A stretch of DNA of 64,000 bases, taken from the NCBI GenBank assembly GCA_910586215.1, contig CAJUGH010000017.1, positions 24,257-88,256 of the forward strand, read 5' to 3'. The position numbers and the translations under genes are program-made. Source of the stretch: an uncultured Acetatifactor sp. (GTDB lineage: Bacteria > Bacillota > Clostridia > Lachnospirales > Lachnospiraceae). Within the stretch, counting starts at the first letter, position 1. Each line of letters opens with the position of its first letter. The notes beneath the pieces were generated by a model. It was not told the origin of the DNA. It worked only from the letters and a program-made list of their open reading frames with translations, and did no database searches. Shown here one piece after another: positions 63,812 through 64,000 of this stretch.

Positions 63812-64000
63812 AAGGGATTGTCATAGTAACACTGACCTGTCGGACAAGCAATAAAGAGATCGGACTATGAATAACATGTCTGATGTGGATTATAATGCGG
63901 AATTTGCAAGAATATATTGCATTTTCCAGAAAAATAAGTAGAATAGATTATAGAAACTGCCTAAGTCGGCCAATGAACAAAAATCCTGTATTTTCAAGGG
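63812..64000. other. Intergenic stretch at the window end
   Basis: 189 AT-rich bases without a clear gene; a 20-codon frame from ATG 63867 to the TAG at 63940 has no supporting ribosome site. Nothing else recognised. Confidence 0.5.

Noticed and set aside
1..64000. CRISPR arrays, rRNA genes, prophage or integrase genes
   Set aside because: None seen: no regularly spaced direct repeats, no rRNA-like sequence, and no recombinase or phage structural genes.

Overview
The window looks like a chromosomal segment from a Gram-positive gut-type Clostridia, most likely Lachnospiraceae; the genus cannot be resolved by eye. The basis is Firmicutes-type gene order (DUF512 radical-SAM, der, plsY, gpsA), T-box control of tyrS and ileS, YesM/YesN-type two-component systems beside lipoprotein-dependent sugar ABC importers, strong AGGAGG ribosome sites, and a mostly G+C-rich, purine-rich coding style.

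Layout. 1-4823: the end of a sensor kinase gene and a heterodimer-type ABC exporter pair. 5262-12994: a large HTH-TPR regulator whose last third turns sharply AT-rich, small peptide genes, a cysteine-rich secreted protein, a lipoprotein, and an ABC-2 type transporter. 13089-23770: a frameshifted AAA/PD-(D/E)XK gene, an MGMT-like protein, then housekeeping genes (prs, DUF512, der, plsY, gpsA, metF) and a FecR-like gene interrupted by an amber codon. 23889-53544: a carbohydrate-use region with two YesM/YesN systems, three permease pairs, four or more solute-binding proteins, a GH78 alpha-L-rhamnosidase, a GH43-type protein and a DUF5696/Yip1/beta-propeller module of unknown role. 53848-63811: a lipoprotein, a MoxR ATPase with a VWA partner, T-box tyrS, Ro60 (TROVE), a Y RNA with a tRNA-like module, and T-box ileS.

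How the genes fit together. The central 30 kb reads as a sensing, uptake and cleavage locus for complex plant or host glycans containing rhamnose and probably galactose: membrane sensors control lipoprotein-fed importers, and glycosidases trim the substrates. Ro60 and its adjacent Y RNA form a bacterial Ro ribonucleoprotein locus. The Y RNA carries a tRNA-like domain in permuted order (T arm, looped acceptor, D arm) carried on a long stem.

Mobile traces. A family of about 120-150 bp intergenic elements with 12 bp terminal inverted repeats lies at 4932-5049, 28450-28601 and 51648-51790, with fragments elsewhere. Two copies are flanked by perfect 8 bp direct repeats, the mark of transposition. 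A second, unrelated inverted-repeat element lies at 53616-53781.
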